Shown here: piece by piece, positions 8,248-17,218 of the stretch
Position numbering within the stretch: position 1 is the first letter of the stretch
Layout of the letters: each line of letters starts with the position of its first letter
Origin: an uncultured Bacteroidaceae bacterium
Lineage (GTDB): Bacteria > Bacteroidota > Bacteroidia > Bacteroidales > Bacteroidaceae
Direction: 5' to 3'
Length of the DNA: 64,000 bases
Assembly (NCBI GenBank): GCA_904502235.1
Contig: CAJGDP010000008.1
Span: forward strand, 8,772 to 72,771
Made by a program: the position numbers and the translations under genes
The notes under the pieces: model-generated
What the model saw: only the letters and a program-made list of their open reading frames with translations
Told to the model about the DNA's origin: nothing
The model's database searches: none

Positions 8248-9144
8248 TTATTCCTCGTCGAGATAACGCTTTGCAAGCGCACCAAACTCCTCTATGCGAC
8301 GGTCGCGCAGGAATGGCCACCATTGGCGCACTGTCTCGCTGCGTTTCAGGCTGATTTCAAAAACCTCGCATTGTTCCTGTTCGCCTAAATGTGCAATAAA
8401 CTCGCCTTGCGGACCTGCAATAAAGCTGTGTCCCCAGAACTGAATACCGTTTGTCATTCCCGATGGGTCGGGTTCATGACCGCAACGGTTTACTGCAATA
8501 ACCGGCAAGCCGTTGGCAACGGCATGTCCGCGCTGCACAGTCTGCCATGCACCGAGCTGACGCTCCTTTTCCTCGGCAGTGTCACTGCTTTCCCATCCGA
8601 TGGCAGTGGGGTAGATAAGTATATCTGCTCCACGCAAAGCCATAAGACGTGCTCCTTCGGGATACCACTGGTCCCAACAAACCTGAACACCTAATGTTCC
8701 AAGCGATGTCTTGATGGGGCGGAAGCCCAAATCACCCGGTGTGAAATAGAATTTCTCGTAATATGCAGGGTCGTCGGGGATATGCATCTTGCGATATTTG
8801 CCCGCCATGCTTCCGTCGCTGTCGAAGACAACCGCCGTGTTGTGATAAAGACCTTTCGCACGTGCCTCAAAGAGTGATGTTACAAGCACCACCTTGCATT
8901 CTGCGGCAATTTTTCCGTAGAAATCGGTTGAAGGACCGGGTATAGGCTCGGCATAAGAGAAGTTTTCTGTGGATTCAATCTGGCAGAAATAGGGTGAATT
9001 GTGAAGTTCCTGAAGAACCACAAGCTGTGCACCCTTTGCAGCCACCTCGCGGATACAATCGGCAAGTTTCTGCTTGTTCTGCTCTATATCAGTACCAATA
9101 CTCTGCTGTATGATACCGACTTTTATAGTATCAATTCTTTTCAT
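8248..9144 (-). CDS. aguB: N-carbamoylputrescine amidase
   Basis: A 298-residue nitrilase-superfamily enzyme that converts N-carbamoylputrescine to putrescine, CO2 and ammonia. The catalytic triad regions are visible: Glu in VVLQELHNSPYF, Lys in YRKMHIPDDP and Cys in LGVQVCWDQWYPE. The ATG at 9144 (MKRIDTIKVGIIQQS) is used, because the in-frame upstream codon at 9198 would extend deep into aguA. It follows aguA with 1 bp between genes, consistent with an agmatine-to-putrescine operon. Confidence 0.93.
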   Translation of the reverse strand: MKRIDTIKVGIIQQSIGTDIEQNKQKLADCIREVAAKGAQLVVLQELHNSPYFCQIESTENFSYAEPIPGPSTDFYGKIAAECKVVLVTSLFEARAKGLYHNTAVVFDSDGSMAGKYRKMHIPDDPAYYEKFYFTPGDLGFRPIKTSLGTLGVQVCWDQWYPEGARLMALRGADILIYPTAIGWESSDTAEEKERQLGAWQTVQRGHAVANGLPVIAVNRCGHEPDPSGMTNGIQFWGHSFIAGPQGEFIAHLGEQEQCEVFEISLKRSETVRQWWPFLRDRRIEEFGALAKRYLDEE

Positions 9145-9145
9145 A

Positions 9146-10198
9146 TCAATATCTGTCGTTTCTTGGATATTGCATTGTAACGCAATGCAATGAACCATGT
9201 TGCTTAATCAATGCTCTGCAATCTATTCCCACAATCTCATAACCGGGAAATGCCTTTGACAGGATTTCTGCCGCAAGGTTATCGTTTTTGGGCTGGGCGT
9301 ATGTGGGATAAAGTATAGCGTTGTTCATTATAAGGAAATTCGCGTATGTTGCAGGCAGACGCTCTCCGTCTTCATCATGTATAGGTGCCGGAGAGGGGAG
9401 TGCCAGCATGCGATAAGGCTTGCCGTCGGCTGTACGCAGATTCTTTATCTGTTCTTCCATGGCGTTGAGGTCGGCAAACTGCTCGTCGTTCTTATCCTGA
9501 CACTGCATATATACAATGGTATCATTGGGAGCAAGACGCGCAACGGTATCCACGTGTCCGTCGGTGTCATCACCAATGAGATTGCCGTAGTCGAGCCATA
9601 ACACGCGCTCTACATGTAACATATTCTTAAGAGCACGCTCTATATCCTCGCGCTCCATAGGCTGGTTGCGATGAGGTGCTAAAAGGCATTGGCTTGTGGT
9701 AAGTAACGTACCTTTACCGTCGCTCTCAATGGAGCCACCTTCGAGAACGAAGCTTGTGCAGTCCTCGTATTCGCCTTTTACAATGCCTGCATCGTACAGT
9801 TTGCCGTTGATAGCATTGTCGAGCGATGCCTCGAACTTGCGTCCCCATCCGTTGAAACAGAAATCCACATAGTGGGGTACGTTGTCACCGAGCAGTGTTA
9901 TGAAGGCGTGGTCGCGTGCCCAAGTATCGTTTGTCTCACACTCAAAGAGTGTTATATTGGAGAGGTTTGCACCTTTGTCCGAAAGCATTGTACGCACCTT
10001 GTTGATATCTGGCGCAACAATAAGCAGATGCTCGCGTGCGCTGATAGCCTTTGCAAGCTCTGTGAAACATGCTTCAACCTCGGGCAACATATAGTTCCAG
10101 TCGGTACCTTCGTGAGGCCATGTGAGCTGAACCATCTGCTGCTTATGCCATTCTGCAGGCATGAAGAGGCTGTTCTTTCTAAAATCTGCGATTCCCAT
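9146..10198 (-). CDS. aguA: Agmatine deiminase
   Basis: A 350-residue peptidyl-arginine-deiminase family enzyme converting agmatine to N-carbamoylputrescine and ammonia. Landmarks are WPHEGTDWNYM, TWARDHAFI, VLEGGSIESDGKGTLLTT, DGHVDTVARL and the C-terminal nucleophile Cys in HGSLHCVTMQYPR. Its start overlaps the stop of the DUF2148 gene by one base (TAATG). With aguB it forms the arginine-decarboxylase-linked route to putrescine. Confidence 0.95.
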   Translation of the reverse strand: MGIADFRKNSLFMPAEWHKQQMVQLTWPHEGTDWNYMLPEVEACFTELAKAISAREHLLIVAPDINKVRTMLSDKGANLSNITLFECETNDTWARDHAFITLLGDNVPHYVDFCFNGWGRKFEASLDNAINGKLYDAGIVKGEYEDCTSFVLEGGSIESDGKGTLLTTSQCLLAPHRNQPMEREDIERALKNMLHVERVLWLDYGNLIGDDTDGHVDTVARLAPNDTIVYMQCQDKNDEQFADLNAMEEQIKNLRTADGKPYRMLALPSPAPIHDEDGERLPATYANFLIMNNAILYPTYAQPKNDNLAAEILSKAFPGYEIVGIDCRALIKQHGSLHCVTMQYPRNDRY

Positions 10199-10731
10199 TA
10201 CTGTACTTTACGTTTACGGTCGAAGAAAGGATTCTTTGAACTTGCACTCACAGGAATACCTATGATATATTTGCAACCGGGCATCAGATTAAGTTTGCCT
10301 GCCGCATAACCCACTGAATACATCACGCGTGTATCGAGACGCAAATCTGCCGCTGTGGCACATGCCGAACCAACCGCAATACCCACATCAATGGTATTCA
10401 TTGCACAAGGCACTCCCTCGGGGCGTTCGCCACAAGTGGCACAACCGCAATATGCACAGTTGAGCATCATAGGCTCTTCGCGTGTGCCTATAAGCACAAC
10501 AGCTTCTGCCGACATAAGGTTATCTGCGTCGCGCATAAGACCGCCACGTCCCATATTCTCGCCAATTTCATGCAATGCCTTGCTCAACTCCACAACATCC
10601 TCATCGGTCAACAAAGAAATTTCGATAAGGTCAACACCTTTAGCCTTTGGAGCAGTGCGGGCAGCTGTCATCATCTGCTTTGCACACTCGATAACATGCT
10701 CATGGCGAGCATCTCTTTCATTATATATCAT
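10198..10731 (-). CDS. DUF2148 ferredoxin-like domain protein
   Basis: A 177-residue protein with clustered cysteines in LNCAYCGCATCGERPEGVPCAMN, consistent with an iron-sulphur or other metal site as in the DUF2148 family, and a central GIAVGSACATAADLRLDTR block. Family function is not established. It is the first gene of the aguA-aguB operon (1-bp overlap with aguA), which suggests co-expression but does not prove a role in polyamine metabolism. Confidence 0.8.
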   Translation of the reverse strand: MIYNERDARHEHVIECAKQMMTAARTAPKAKGVDLIEISLLTDEDVVELSKALHEIGENMGRGGLMRDADNLMSAEAVVLIGTREEPMMLNCAYCGCATCGERPEGVPCAMNTIDVGIAVGSACATAADLRLDTRVMYSVGYAAGKLNLMPGCKYIIGIPVSASSKNPFFDRKRKVQ

Positions 10732-10805
10732 AATCCTAAAAATTTACTTTCTGCGAAGATACATATTATTTTATAATGGAGCATAGTTAAATGCATTTAT
10801 TTTTC

Positions 10806-10836
10806 TTTGAAAAATTGATAAACATTTATACTTTTG
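10806..10836 (+). promoter_or_regulatory. Promoter of the M16 protease gene
   Basis: TTTG (10806-10809) is followed after exactly 19 bp by TACTTTTG (10829-10836), an ideal Bacteroidota -33/-7 pair. It gives a leader of about 80 nt before the ATG at 10922. Confidence 0.75.
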
Positions 10837-10921
10837 CGATGTGTTGTGCCACTGTCGCACAATGCTTTTATTTTAAATATGGGAACAACATAAATTAAAA
10901 ACAACCTATAATTTTAAAAAT

Positions 10922-13714
10922 ATGAAGAGATTTTTTCTGACATTAGCGGTATCATTGGTTACCCTGATGACATTCGGACAGACACAGCTTCCTGTTGACG
11001 CGAATGTAAGAATCGGAAAGCTCGAGAACGGGCTTACCTATTACATCCGCCACAACGCGAAGCCTGCCCAACGCGCCGAGTTCTATTTGGCGACAAATGT
11101 TGGTGCATACCAGGAAGAGGACGACCAGGACGGTCTTGCACACTTCCTTGAACACATGTGTTTCAATGGTACAAAGAACTTCCCCGACAAGAAGTTGCTT
11201 GAGTACCTGCAGAGTATCGGAGCGAACTTCGGACGCAACATCAATGCTTCAACCGGATTCGAACAGACACAGTACATGCTCAACAACATCCCCATTATCC
11301 GCGAGGGTATAATTGACTCATGCCTGCTGGTGTTGCACGACTATGCACATTATGTAACATGCGACCCCAAGGAGATTGATGCCGAGCGTGGAGTAATCAT
11401 CGAAGAACGTCGTTCACACAACGACGCGAACTGGAGAATGTTCGAGCGTTCATTGCCTTACTATTTCGGCGACACACACCTTTCACGCCGCACTCTTATA
11501 GGCACCGAGGAGCAGTTGAGAACATTCAAGCCCGAAAGACTTGTCGACTTCTACCGCAAATGGTATCACCCCGACATGCAGGCAGTCATAGTTATTGGCG
11601 ATATTGATGTTGATGCAATGGAGCAGAAAATCAAGAACACCTTCGGTTCAATTCCTGCACCTGCAACACCTACAGTAAAGCCTATTACTGCAATTCCCGG
11701 AAACACAGAACCGATTGTAGGAATCCTCACAGACCCCGAAGCATCTTCTTCGTCAATAGAGTTGATATGGAAGGGCGAATCAATGCCTAAGGAGTTTGCA
11801 TCTACAGACGTTGCTTTCACATTAGATATTGTAAAGAGCATTATATCAATAGTTTTTGACGAGCGCGTGGATGCCATCACAGCATCGGCAAACGCACCTT
11901 TTATAAATGGCAACTTGTATATAGGCGAACTCTGCGAAGGTTGTGAAGCGGTACAGTCGAGCGTTACATTCCGCGACGGAGAATACAAGAATTCATTAAA
12001 AGCATTCTATACAGAAATTGAAAAGATGCGCCGTTATGGAATCACCGAAGGTGAACTAGAACGTGCCAAGACAAAACTTGTAAGCCGTGCCGAGAAAGCT
12101 GTAGAGGCTGCTTCGAGCCGTAACAACAGCGAATTCGTATGGCCTATGCTCATGCATTTCTACAAGAATGAGTATCTGCTTGAGCCACAGATGGATCTTC
12201 AGCTTACACAGGCAGTATGCGCACAGCTTCCGGCAGCAGTATTCCAGCAGATTCTTTCACAGGCAATAACAGAGGAAAACTTCGTAATGCTGTATAAAGC
12301 TCCACAGCGCGAAGGTGTTGCCCATCCGACTGAGGCGGATTTGCTTGCCGTTATAAACGAGGTAAAGAACAGCGAGATTGAAGCACCTGTAGAGGAGAGC
12401 ATCAATGAACCTTTGCTCGATGCATCTGCAATAAAAGCCGGAAAGGTTAAAAAGGAGAGCACCGGTGCATACAACTCAACTGTATGGACTCTGAGCAATG
12501 GTGTAAAGGTTGTATATCTGCCAACCACACACAAGAACGATGAGGTTTGCATTACACTCGACATGAAGGGCGGACGCTCACTTATCGAGACAGCAGAACT
12601 CCCATCCTTCGAAGACAACGTCTGGACTTTGTACAACAGCAACCGCGGATTGTCAAAGTTCTCGGGCGTACAGCTCAAGAAAATGCTTGCAGGCAAAATG
12701 GTAAGTTGCTCACTCGGATTCAGCGCAACACGCCATGGAATAAAGATTACATCAACTCCAAAGGACATCGAGACAGCAATGCAGTTGCTTTATCTCAATA
12801 TCACAGAGCCACGTTACTGCGACGATGAATACCAGATTGGATTGAGCCAACTGAAATCGTTGCTTCCTAACCTTGAGCAGCAGCCTATGCTGAAACTCCA
12901 GAGACGCATAAACGAGGTTCTCTACAACAGCGAGCGCCGTTTTGCAATAAGCAGCGACATTGTTGAGAAAGCAAACATCGAAAGCGTAAAGAACGCATGC
13001 GACAGACTGTTCGGCAATGTTGCAGGTGCAACACTTTATGTAGTAGGTAACATCGACAAGGAGACCATCAAGCCACTTGTTGAAAAATACGTAGCATCTC
13101 TCCCAGGTGGAAAGAAGGGTAAGAAAGTCATCGACCACAACGAATACATTGTGAAAGGAAAGATTCTCGACGATTTCCGCGTGGAGATGGAGACTCCCAA
13201 AGCAACTGTACTTCAGGTCTATTCAGCCGACATGCCTTACAGTGTTGCCGACGAGGTATTGCTTGACGCTGCAGTAGGTTACCTTGAAATGGTATTTACC
13301 GAGACTTTGAGAGAGGGTGAAGGCGGTACATACGGTGCCGGCGTTGCAAGCATGCTTACACGCGAGCCAAAACCAAAAGCAATGTTGCAGGTGGTGTTCG
13401 AGACCAACCCCGAAAGTGCAGAAAAGCTCAGCCAGCTTGCCGTAGATGGTGTAAACAAAGCTATTGCCGAAGGCGTTCCTGCCGAGAAGGTTGAAATGAT
13501 TGTAAGCAACCTCAAAAAGAACATTCCACAAGAGAGAATAAGCAACAGCTATTGGATGGAGTGCCTGAGCGATTACAACGATTACAACGAGAACTACGAC
13601 CAGGAGTATGAAGAAGCAGTAAACAGCATTACATCAGATGCAATTGTAAATACTCTGAAGAAACTTGTTGAACAGGAGAACTTCATTCAGATAATAATGT
13701 CTCCCGTGAAATAA
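10922..13714 (+). CDS. M16 family zinc metalloprotease (insulinase/pitrilysin type)
   Basis: A 930-residue secreted or periplasmic peptidase with an N-terminal signal peptide (about residues 1-19, cut before QTQLPV). The inverted zinc motif HFLEH gives His74, Glu77 and His78; Glu155 in the following DAERG segment is at the expected third-ligand distance. Two M16 half-domains follow, with the C-terminal copies (for example MKGGRSLIETAELPS and EGEGGTYGAGVAS) lacking the zinc motif, as usual. It degrades peptides. It is monocistronic, with a strong promoter and a terminator. Confidence 0.93.
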   Translation: MKRFFLTLAVSLVTLMTFGQTQLPVDANVRIGKLENGLTYYIRHNAKPAQRAEFYLATNVGAYQEEDDQDGLAHFLEHMCFNGTKNFPDKKLLEYLQSIGANFGRNINASTGFEQTQYMLNNIPIIREGIIDSCLLVLHDYAHYVTCDPKEIDAERGVIIEERRSHNDANWRMFERSLPYYFGDTHLSRRTLIGTEEQLRTFKPERLVDFYRKWYHPDMQAVIVIGDIDVDAMEQKIKNTFGSIPAPATPTVKPITAIPGNTEPIVGILTDPEASSSSIELIWKGESMPKEFASTDVAFTLDIVKSIISIVFDERVDAITASANAPFINGNLYIGELCEGCEAVQSSVTFRDGEYKNSLKAFYTEIEKMRRYGITEGELERAKTKLVSRAEKAVEAASSRNNSEFVWPMLMHFYKNEYLLEPQMDLQLTQAVCAQLPAAVFQQILSQAITEENFVMLYKAPQREGVAHPTEADLLAVINEVKNSEIEAPVEESINEPLLDASAIKAGKVKKESTGAYNSTVWTLSNGVKVVYLPTTHKNDEVCITLDMKGGRSLIETAELPSFEDNVWTLYNSNRGLSKFSGVQLKKMLAGKMVSCSLGFSATRHGIKITSTPKDIETAMQLLYLNITEPRYCDDEYQIGLSQLKSLLPNLEQQPMLKLQRRINEVLYNSERRFAISSDIVEKANIESVKNACDRLFGNVAGATLYVVGNIDKETIKPLVEKYVASLPGGKKGKKVIDHNEYIVKGKILDDFRVEMETPKATVLQVYSADMPYSVADEVLLDAAVGYLEMVFTETLREGEGGTYGAGVASMLTREPKPKAMLQVVFETNPESAEKLSQLAVDGVNKAIAEGVPAEKVEMIVSNLKKNIPQERISNSYWMECLSDYNDYNENYDQEYEEAVNSITSDAIVNTLKKLVEQENFIQIIMSPVK

Positions 13715-13736
13715 GATAGTTTATCATTAAATGACA

Positions 13737-13764
13737 CGCGCCTTGAGCTTGAACTCAAGGCGCG
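13737..13764. terminator. Bidirectional terminator, M16 protease / thioredoxin
   Basis: The stem is CGCGCCTTGAG / CTCAAGGCGCG with a 6-nt loop, followed by TTGTTTGTTATT. It lies between two convergent genes. Confidence 0.85.
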
Positions 13765-13771
13765 TTGTTTG

Positions 13772-14308
13772 TTATTCGGCAAGCATACTGTCGATACGTT
13801 CCACAAGCGAGGCGAATTCATCTTCCTTATACAAGCGTGTGAGCATCACAATTCTGCCATCGCGGTCGATAAGGATGTTGCGTGTGATTCCGGAATTGCG
13901 CAAGGCATAACTTGCAAAGACATCTGCATTCACATCCATGGCAATGGGATAGGTTGTTCCAACCTTTTTTACGAAAGCCTCAATCTCCTCCTTTGTTTCC
14001 TCACGGTCAATGCCCACAAGCACAAAATCCTTGTTATCCTTATGGCGCAACCAGATATCGCGCTCAATAAAAGGCATCTCCTTTCGGCAAACTCCGCACC
14101 ATCCGGCAGTGAACTGCAACATCACCACCTTTCCGCGTTGCTCCGAGAGGGTAAAAGTGCTTCCGTCGGTGAGTTCCAAAGTGAAATCAGGAGCCATATC
14201 ACCAACCTTTACAAGGTATTCGTTTTCATAGACCTTATCCTGTGCATAAGCACTGTTCATTACAAAGAACAGGGAAATCAATAATATTGACAAGAATGTT
14301 TTCTTCAT
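13772..14308 (-). CDS. TlpA/ResA-like thiol:disulfide protein
   Basis: A 178-residue exported thioredoxin-fold protein (signal peptide MKKTFLSILLISLFFVMNSA). The active site CGVC lies in AGWCGVCRKEMPF, preceded by the AhpC/TSA-type MAPDFTLELTDGS and followed by a cis-Pro region (RNSGITRNILID). TlpA/ResA proteins reduce disulfides in the cell envelope, for example on apocytochromes. The ATG at 14308 is chosen because the longer frame to 14371 adds a poor, non-homologous extension before a good signal peptide. Substrate unknown. Confidence 0.88.
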   Translation of the reverse strand: MKKTFLSILLISLFFVMNSAYAQDKVYENEYLVKVGDMAPDFTLELTDGSTFTLSEQRGKVVMLQFTAGWCGVCRKEMPFIERDIWLRHKDNKDFVLVGIDREETKEEIEAFVKKVGTTYPIAMDVNADVFASYALRNSGITRNILIDRDGRIVMLTRLYKEDEFASLVERIDSMLAE

Positions 14309-14422
14309 ATATTTCGTTTTTTTATGTTTGACAAACGCGAAGATAATGAAAAATGTGAACGCGAAAAGCATAACAAGATATAAATAGATATAATTTTGTA
14401 CAAAACAGAAATGATTTTGTTG

Positions 14423-14453
14423 TTCGCATCCACATAAATTATTCGTACCTTCG
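14423..14453 (+). promoter_or_regulatory. Promoter of the 292-aa patatin gene
   Basis: TTCG (14423-14426) and TACCTTCG (14446-14453) are separated by 19 bp. The -7 box ends only 4 bp before the ATG at 14458, which predicts a transcript with almost no leader. Confidence 0.5.
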
Positions 14454-14457
14454 CAAC

Positions 14458-15336
14458 ATGGAAAAGAAAACAGTACATATAACCGACAAGTCGGGACTTA
14501 TACTTGAGGGAGGAGGAATGCGAGGCGTATTCACTAACGGTGTGCTCGACAATTTTATGGACAGGGGAATCAACTTTCCATATATAATAGGCGTAAGCGC
14601 AGGTGCATGCAATGCATTGTCCTATCTATCCAATCAGCGCGGACGCGGAAAATTCATTAACATCGACCTTTTGAAAGAGAAGAACTACATAGGAATGAAA
14701 TACCTTCTCACAAAGCGCAATATAATGGATTTCGACCTGCTTTTCCATAAACTGCCCGAAGAGATTTATCCATACGATTACGAAGCTCTCGCCAACAATC
14801 CCACACAATACGAAGCTGTAACAACAAGTTGCCGCACAGGAAAGGCATGTTACCTTAGCGAGAAGAACAACCCCAAACGTGTCATCGACATTGTAAAGGC
14901 TTCGAGCAGCCTGCCGTTTGTGTGCCCTATATCATACGTGGATGGCGAACCCATGCTCGACGGTGGTATTGCCAATTCTATTCCTCTTGAGCGTGCCATA
15001 TCGCAAGGATATTATAATAATATAGTTGTTCTTACACGAAACAAAGGATACCGCAAACCAACAAAAGGCACAAAAGTACCCTTTATGTTCTACCGCAAAT
15101 ATCCAAGAGTAAAAGAGGCTATCAGACAACGCAACATGATATACAACCGCGAGATTGAACTTGTTGAGAAGCTCGAAGCCGAAGGCATGATAACGGTCAT
15201 CCGTCCCGAAAGCCCCATTGAAGTAGGGCGCATGGAACGCGATACAAACAAACTGCTTGCGCTTTACAACGAAGGCTATGAGCTTGCGTCAAAGATAGAA
15301 TTCAAGAACCACTTGCCGGAAAAACAGAATCAATAA
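14458..15336 (+). CDS. Patatin-like phospholipase (RssA/YjjU type)
   Basis: A 292-residue cytoplasmic patatin. The oxyanion motif EGGGMRGVF is at residues 17-25, the nucleophile Ser47 in GVSAGA, and the Asp167 of the dyad in LDGGIANSIPL. It is expected to hydrolyse acyl chains from lipids. The size and C-terminal region match YjjU-type patatins. The gene overlaps the convergent dihydrouridine synthase by 7 bp at their 3' ends. No signal peptide is seen. Confidence 0.9.
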   Translation: MEKKTVHITDKSGLILEGGGMRGVFTNGVLDNFMDRGINFPYIIGVSAGACNALSYLSNQRGRGKFINIDLLKEKNYIGMKYLLTKRNIMDFDLLFHKLPEEIYPYDYEALANNPTQYEAVTTSCRTGKACYLSEKNNPKRVIDIVKASSSLPFVCPISYVDGEPMLDGGIANSIPLERAISQGYYNNIVVLTRNKGYRKPTKGTKVPFMFYRKYPRVKEAIRQRNMIYNREIELVEKLEAEGMITVIRPESPIEVGRMERDTNKLLALYNEGYELASKIEFKNHLPEKQNQ

Positions 15337-16259
15337 TTTGCCAAAGACTCGCTTACGGCATGCATATATTTTTCTATTGTTGTAGCCTTGAGTATTGCTT
15401 TCTTATCGCGCTTGGGCATGTCGGGCAGAAGGTACTCCCAATAAGGTTTTAACTTACTGAGGAACTGCGTGTTACCTTGCAGGCGTTGCACCATTACATC
15501 ATACAGTTTTTCGTGCATTCTACGCACAAGAGCCGCACGTTCCTTAGCCGTTAATTCAGCTCCGTTTGCATATTCTGCAGCCAATGCCGGATTGGCAAGC
15601 AAGCCACGTCCAAGCATTATACCATCAAGGTTAGGGAACAGTTTTTCGATACGCTGAATATCCTGCAAGGTAAGCAAATCACCGTTATATACAACAGGAT
15701 GATTGCAAGCCTCATAGAACTCAGCAAAAGCATCAATATCAACAGGTTTCTTGTACTGTTCAACACCCAATCGGGGATGCATGGTAACATGGCATAACGG
15801 TGCATCATTTATAGCCGGCATAAGATCCTGCCATTCACTTTTGTCCTGCCATCCAAGACGCATTTTAATAGAAAAGAGTAAATCATCGTGCTGTTTTACC
15901 TCTTCGAGTAATGCAGAAACCATGTCGGGATAGGGTAGAATACCGGCTCCGTGACGTTTGCGCGCCTGCAAAGGGAAAGAGCATCCCATATTTATATCAA
16001 CACGCTTGTAGCCCTCGTTCTTTATAAGGGAGAGTAGGGGGCGCATCTCCTCGGGAGTGGCAGCAATCACTTGTGGCACAAGGTTTTCCACAGTGTTATT
16101 CTTGTGCTCCACATCGCGTATATCCTTGCTGCGTATCTCGCCATGCTCATAGCGCAGGAACGGCGTAAAGTAACCGTCAATGCCACCAAAGACCTCACTG
16201 TGGACATTACGCCACACAGCCTCGGTAAATCCCTGCAAAGGTGCTGAATATATTTTCAT
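15330..16259 (-). CDS. tRNA-dihydrouridine synthase family protein
   Basis: A 309-residue FMN-dependent Dus enzyme that reduces uridines in tRNA. Recognisable parts are APLQGFTEAVWRN, NEGYKRVDINMGCSFPLQARKRHGAGI (Cys of the active-site loop is in MGCSFP), VTMHPRLGVEQYKKPVD and GIMLGRGLLANPAL. Which tRNA position it modifies cannot be told. The ATG at 16259 gives MKIYSAPLQ, the standard Dus N-terminus; a start 12 bp upstream is also in frame. Confidence 0.93.
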   Translation of the reverse strand: MKIYSAPLQGFTEAVWRNVHSEVFGGIDGYFTPFLRYEHGEIRSKDIRDVEHKNNTVENLVPQVIAATPEEMRPLLSLIKNEGYKRVDINMGCSFPLQARKRHGAGILPYPDMVSALLEEVKQHDDLLFSIKMRLGWQDKSEWQDLMPAINDAPLCHVTMHPRLGVEQYKKPVDIDAFAEFYEACNHPVVYNGDLLTLQDIQRIEKLFPNLDGIMLGRGLLANPALAAEYANGAELTAKERAALVRRMHEKLYDVMVQRLQGNTQFLSKLKPYWEYLLPDMPKRDKKAILKATTIEKYMHAVSESLANY

Positions 16260-16310
16260 AAGGATGTTCAATTGCTTATTTATCGCGAAGATAATGAATA
16301 TAAACGAAAC

Positions 16311-16355
16311 AATAAATCATCGCTGTCATCAAAAAGACAATAGCGATGATTTATT
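16311..16355 (-). terminator. Terminator after the small lipoprotein gene
   Basis: A 14-bp stem (AATAAATCATCGCT and its complement AGCGATGATTTATT) with a loop of about 17 nt, lying between the lipoprotein gene and dus on the minus strand. Confidence 0.7.
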
Positions 16356-16375
16356 ATATTGGGGCAGTGTAGAGC

Positions 16376-16759
16376 TTATTCAGCTTTTTCCATATCAAAT
16401 TCGATATATTCGCTGTCCCATTTACAGCACTTTCCTGTACCAAGGTCTATAGCCCAAGCAAGAATATTGCTAAGATTAATGATTGAGATAGGATTAAACA
16501 CAGCATTCAATTCAATGTATGTATTCTTGTATCCCTCTTTTTTAGCCACCAAAGTCTTGTCTGAGAGCTTTTTTCTAACCTTGATAACAGCCTCTCCGTC
16601 TTCAGATGTTGTACCAAGTCTTTTACCTTCGTCATAGATTCTTGTTTCAGGCAGACCTACAAATGTAATTTTCTGCTTAGTTGGAGTAAACAATGTACCG
16701 CAAGAGGTAAAGAAAAACAGTGCTAATGCAATGATAAAGAGATTCTTAATAGTTTTCAT
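16376..16759 (-). CDS. Small lipoprotein of unknown function
   Basis: A 127-residue protein with a lipoprotein signal (lipobox FTSC, Cys20). The mature part resembles a short PEGA-like beta domain: ITFVGLPETRIYDEGKRLGTTSEDGEAVIKVRKK, in which a Gly/Asp-rich surface loop precedes a basic strand. It then has VAKKEGYKNTYIELN and a hydrophobic stretch near residues 90-105. It probably sits in the envelope. I do not recognise a specific function. It is a single gene with its own terminator. Confidence 0.7.
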   Translation of the reverse strand: MKTIKNLFIIALALFFFTSCGTLFTPTKQKITFVGLPETRIYDEGKRLGTTSEDGEAVIKVRKKLSDKTLVAKKEGYKNTYIELNAVFNPISIINLSNILAWAIDLGTGKCCKWDSEYIEFDMEKAE

Positions 16760-17218
16760 AGAAACAACTTTAATAGTATAATATTGGTTATAAATTCTTT
16801 TTTTGCATATCTCTTCGCGAGTGACAGAGTGCAGATGTGCAAAAATAGGTAAAATATTGAAAATAACGATAATTCAGTCTGTAAAAAATCTGTTTTTCAT
16901 AGATCATTGAGAAAACAAAAGATGAAACATTTAACGCAATAGTTGAAAGATGGCAAACCGAAACAGGGAATGATGAGTAAATTTAAAATTCCAAAAATCC
17001 GCACAAATCCCCCTGATAGTGTACAAATCTCAAAACCATATTAAACATAATATTCATTATCATTCAAAAGAGACATATCAAAACCGGTAGTGGATATTGC
17101 TGTTTGTTCGCATATTATATTATTAGGTTTATCTGCTCACCTTAATTATTATTAAGGAAAAAATTATATCTTTGCACAGTTTTGCAAAATGTGATTTATA
17201 AAACCTTATTAAAATACT
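16760..17218. other. 459-bp intergenic region
   Basis: This divergent gap holds a candidate minus-strand -7 box for the lipoprotein (TATTTTTG, 16840-16847) and the aminotransferase promoter at 17167. A 24-codon plus-strand frame at 16970-17044 (starting MMSKFKIPKI) is visible but unsupported. I see no RNA gene. Confidence 0.4.
17167..17174 (+). promoter_or_regulatory. Aminotransferase promoter -7 box
   Basis: TATCTTTG, a perfect TAnnTTTG match, 44 bp before the ATG at 17219. The -33 element is weak (TTAA). Confidence 0.6.

Noticed and set aside
16970..17044. 24-codon frame in the lipoprotein/aminotransferase gap
   Set aside because: Too short, and no promoter or ribosome-binding support; kept only as a note in the intergenic entry.
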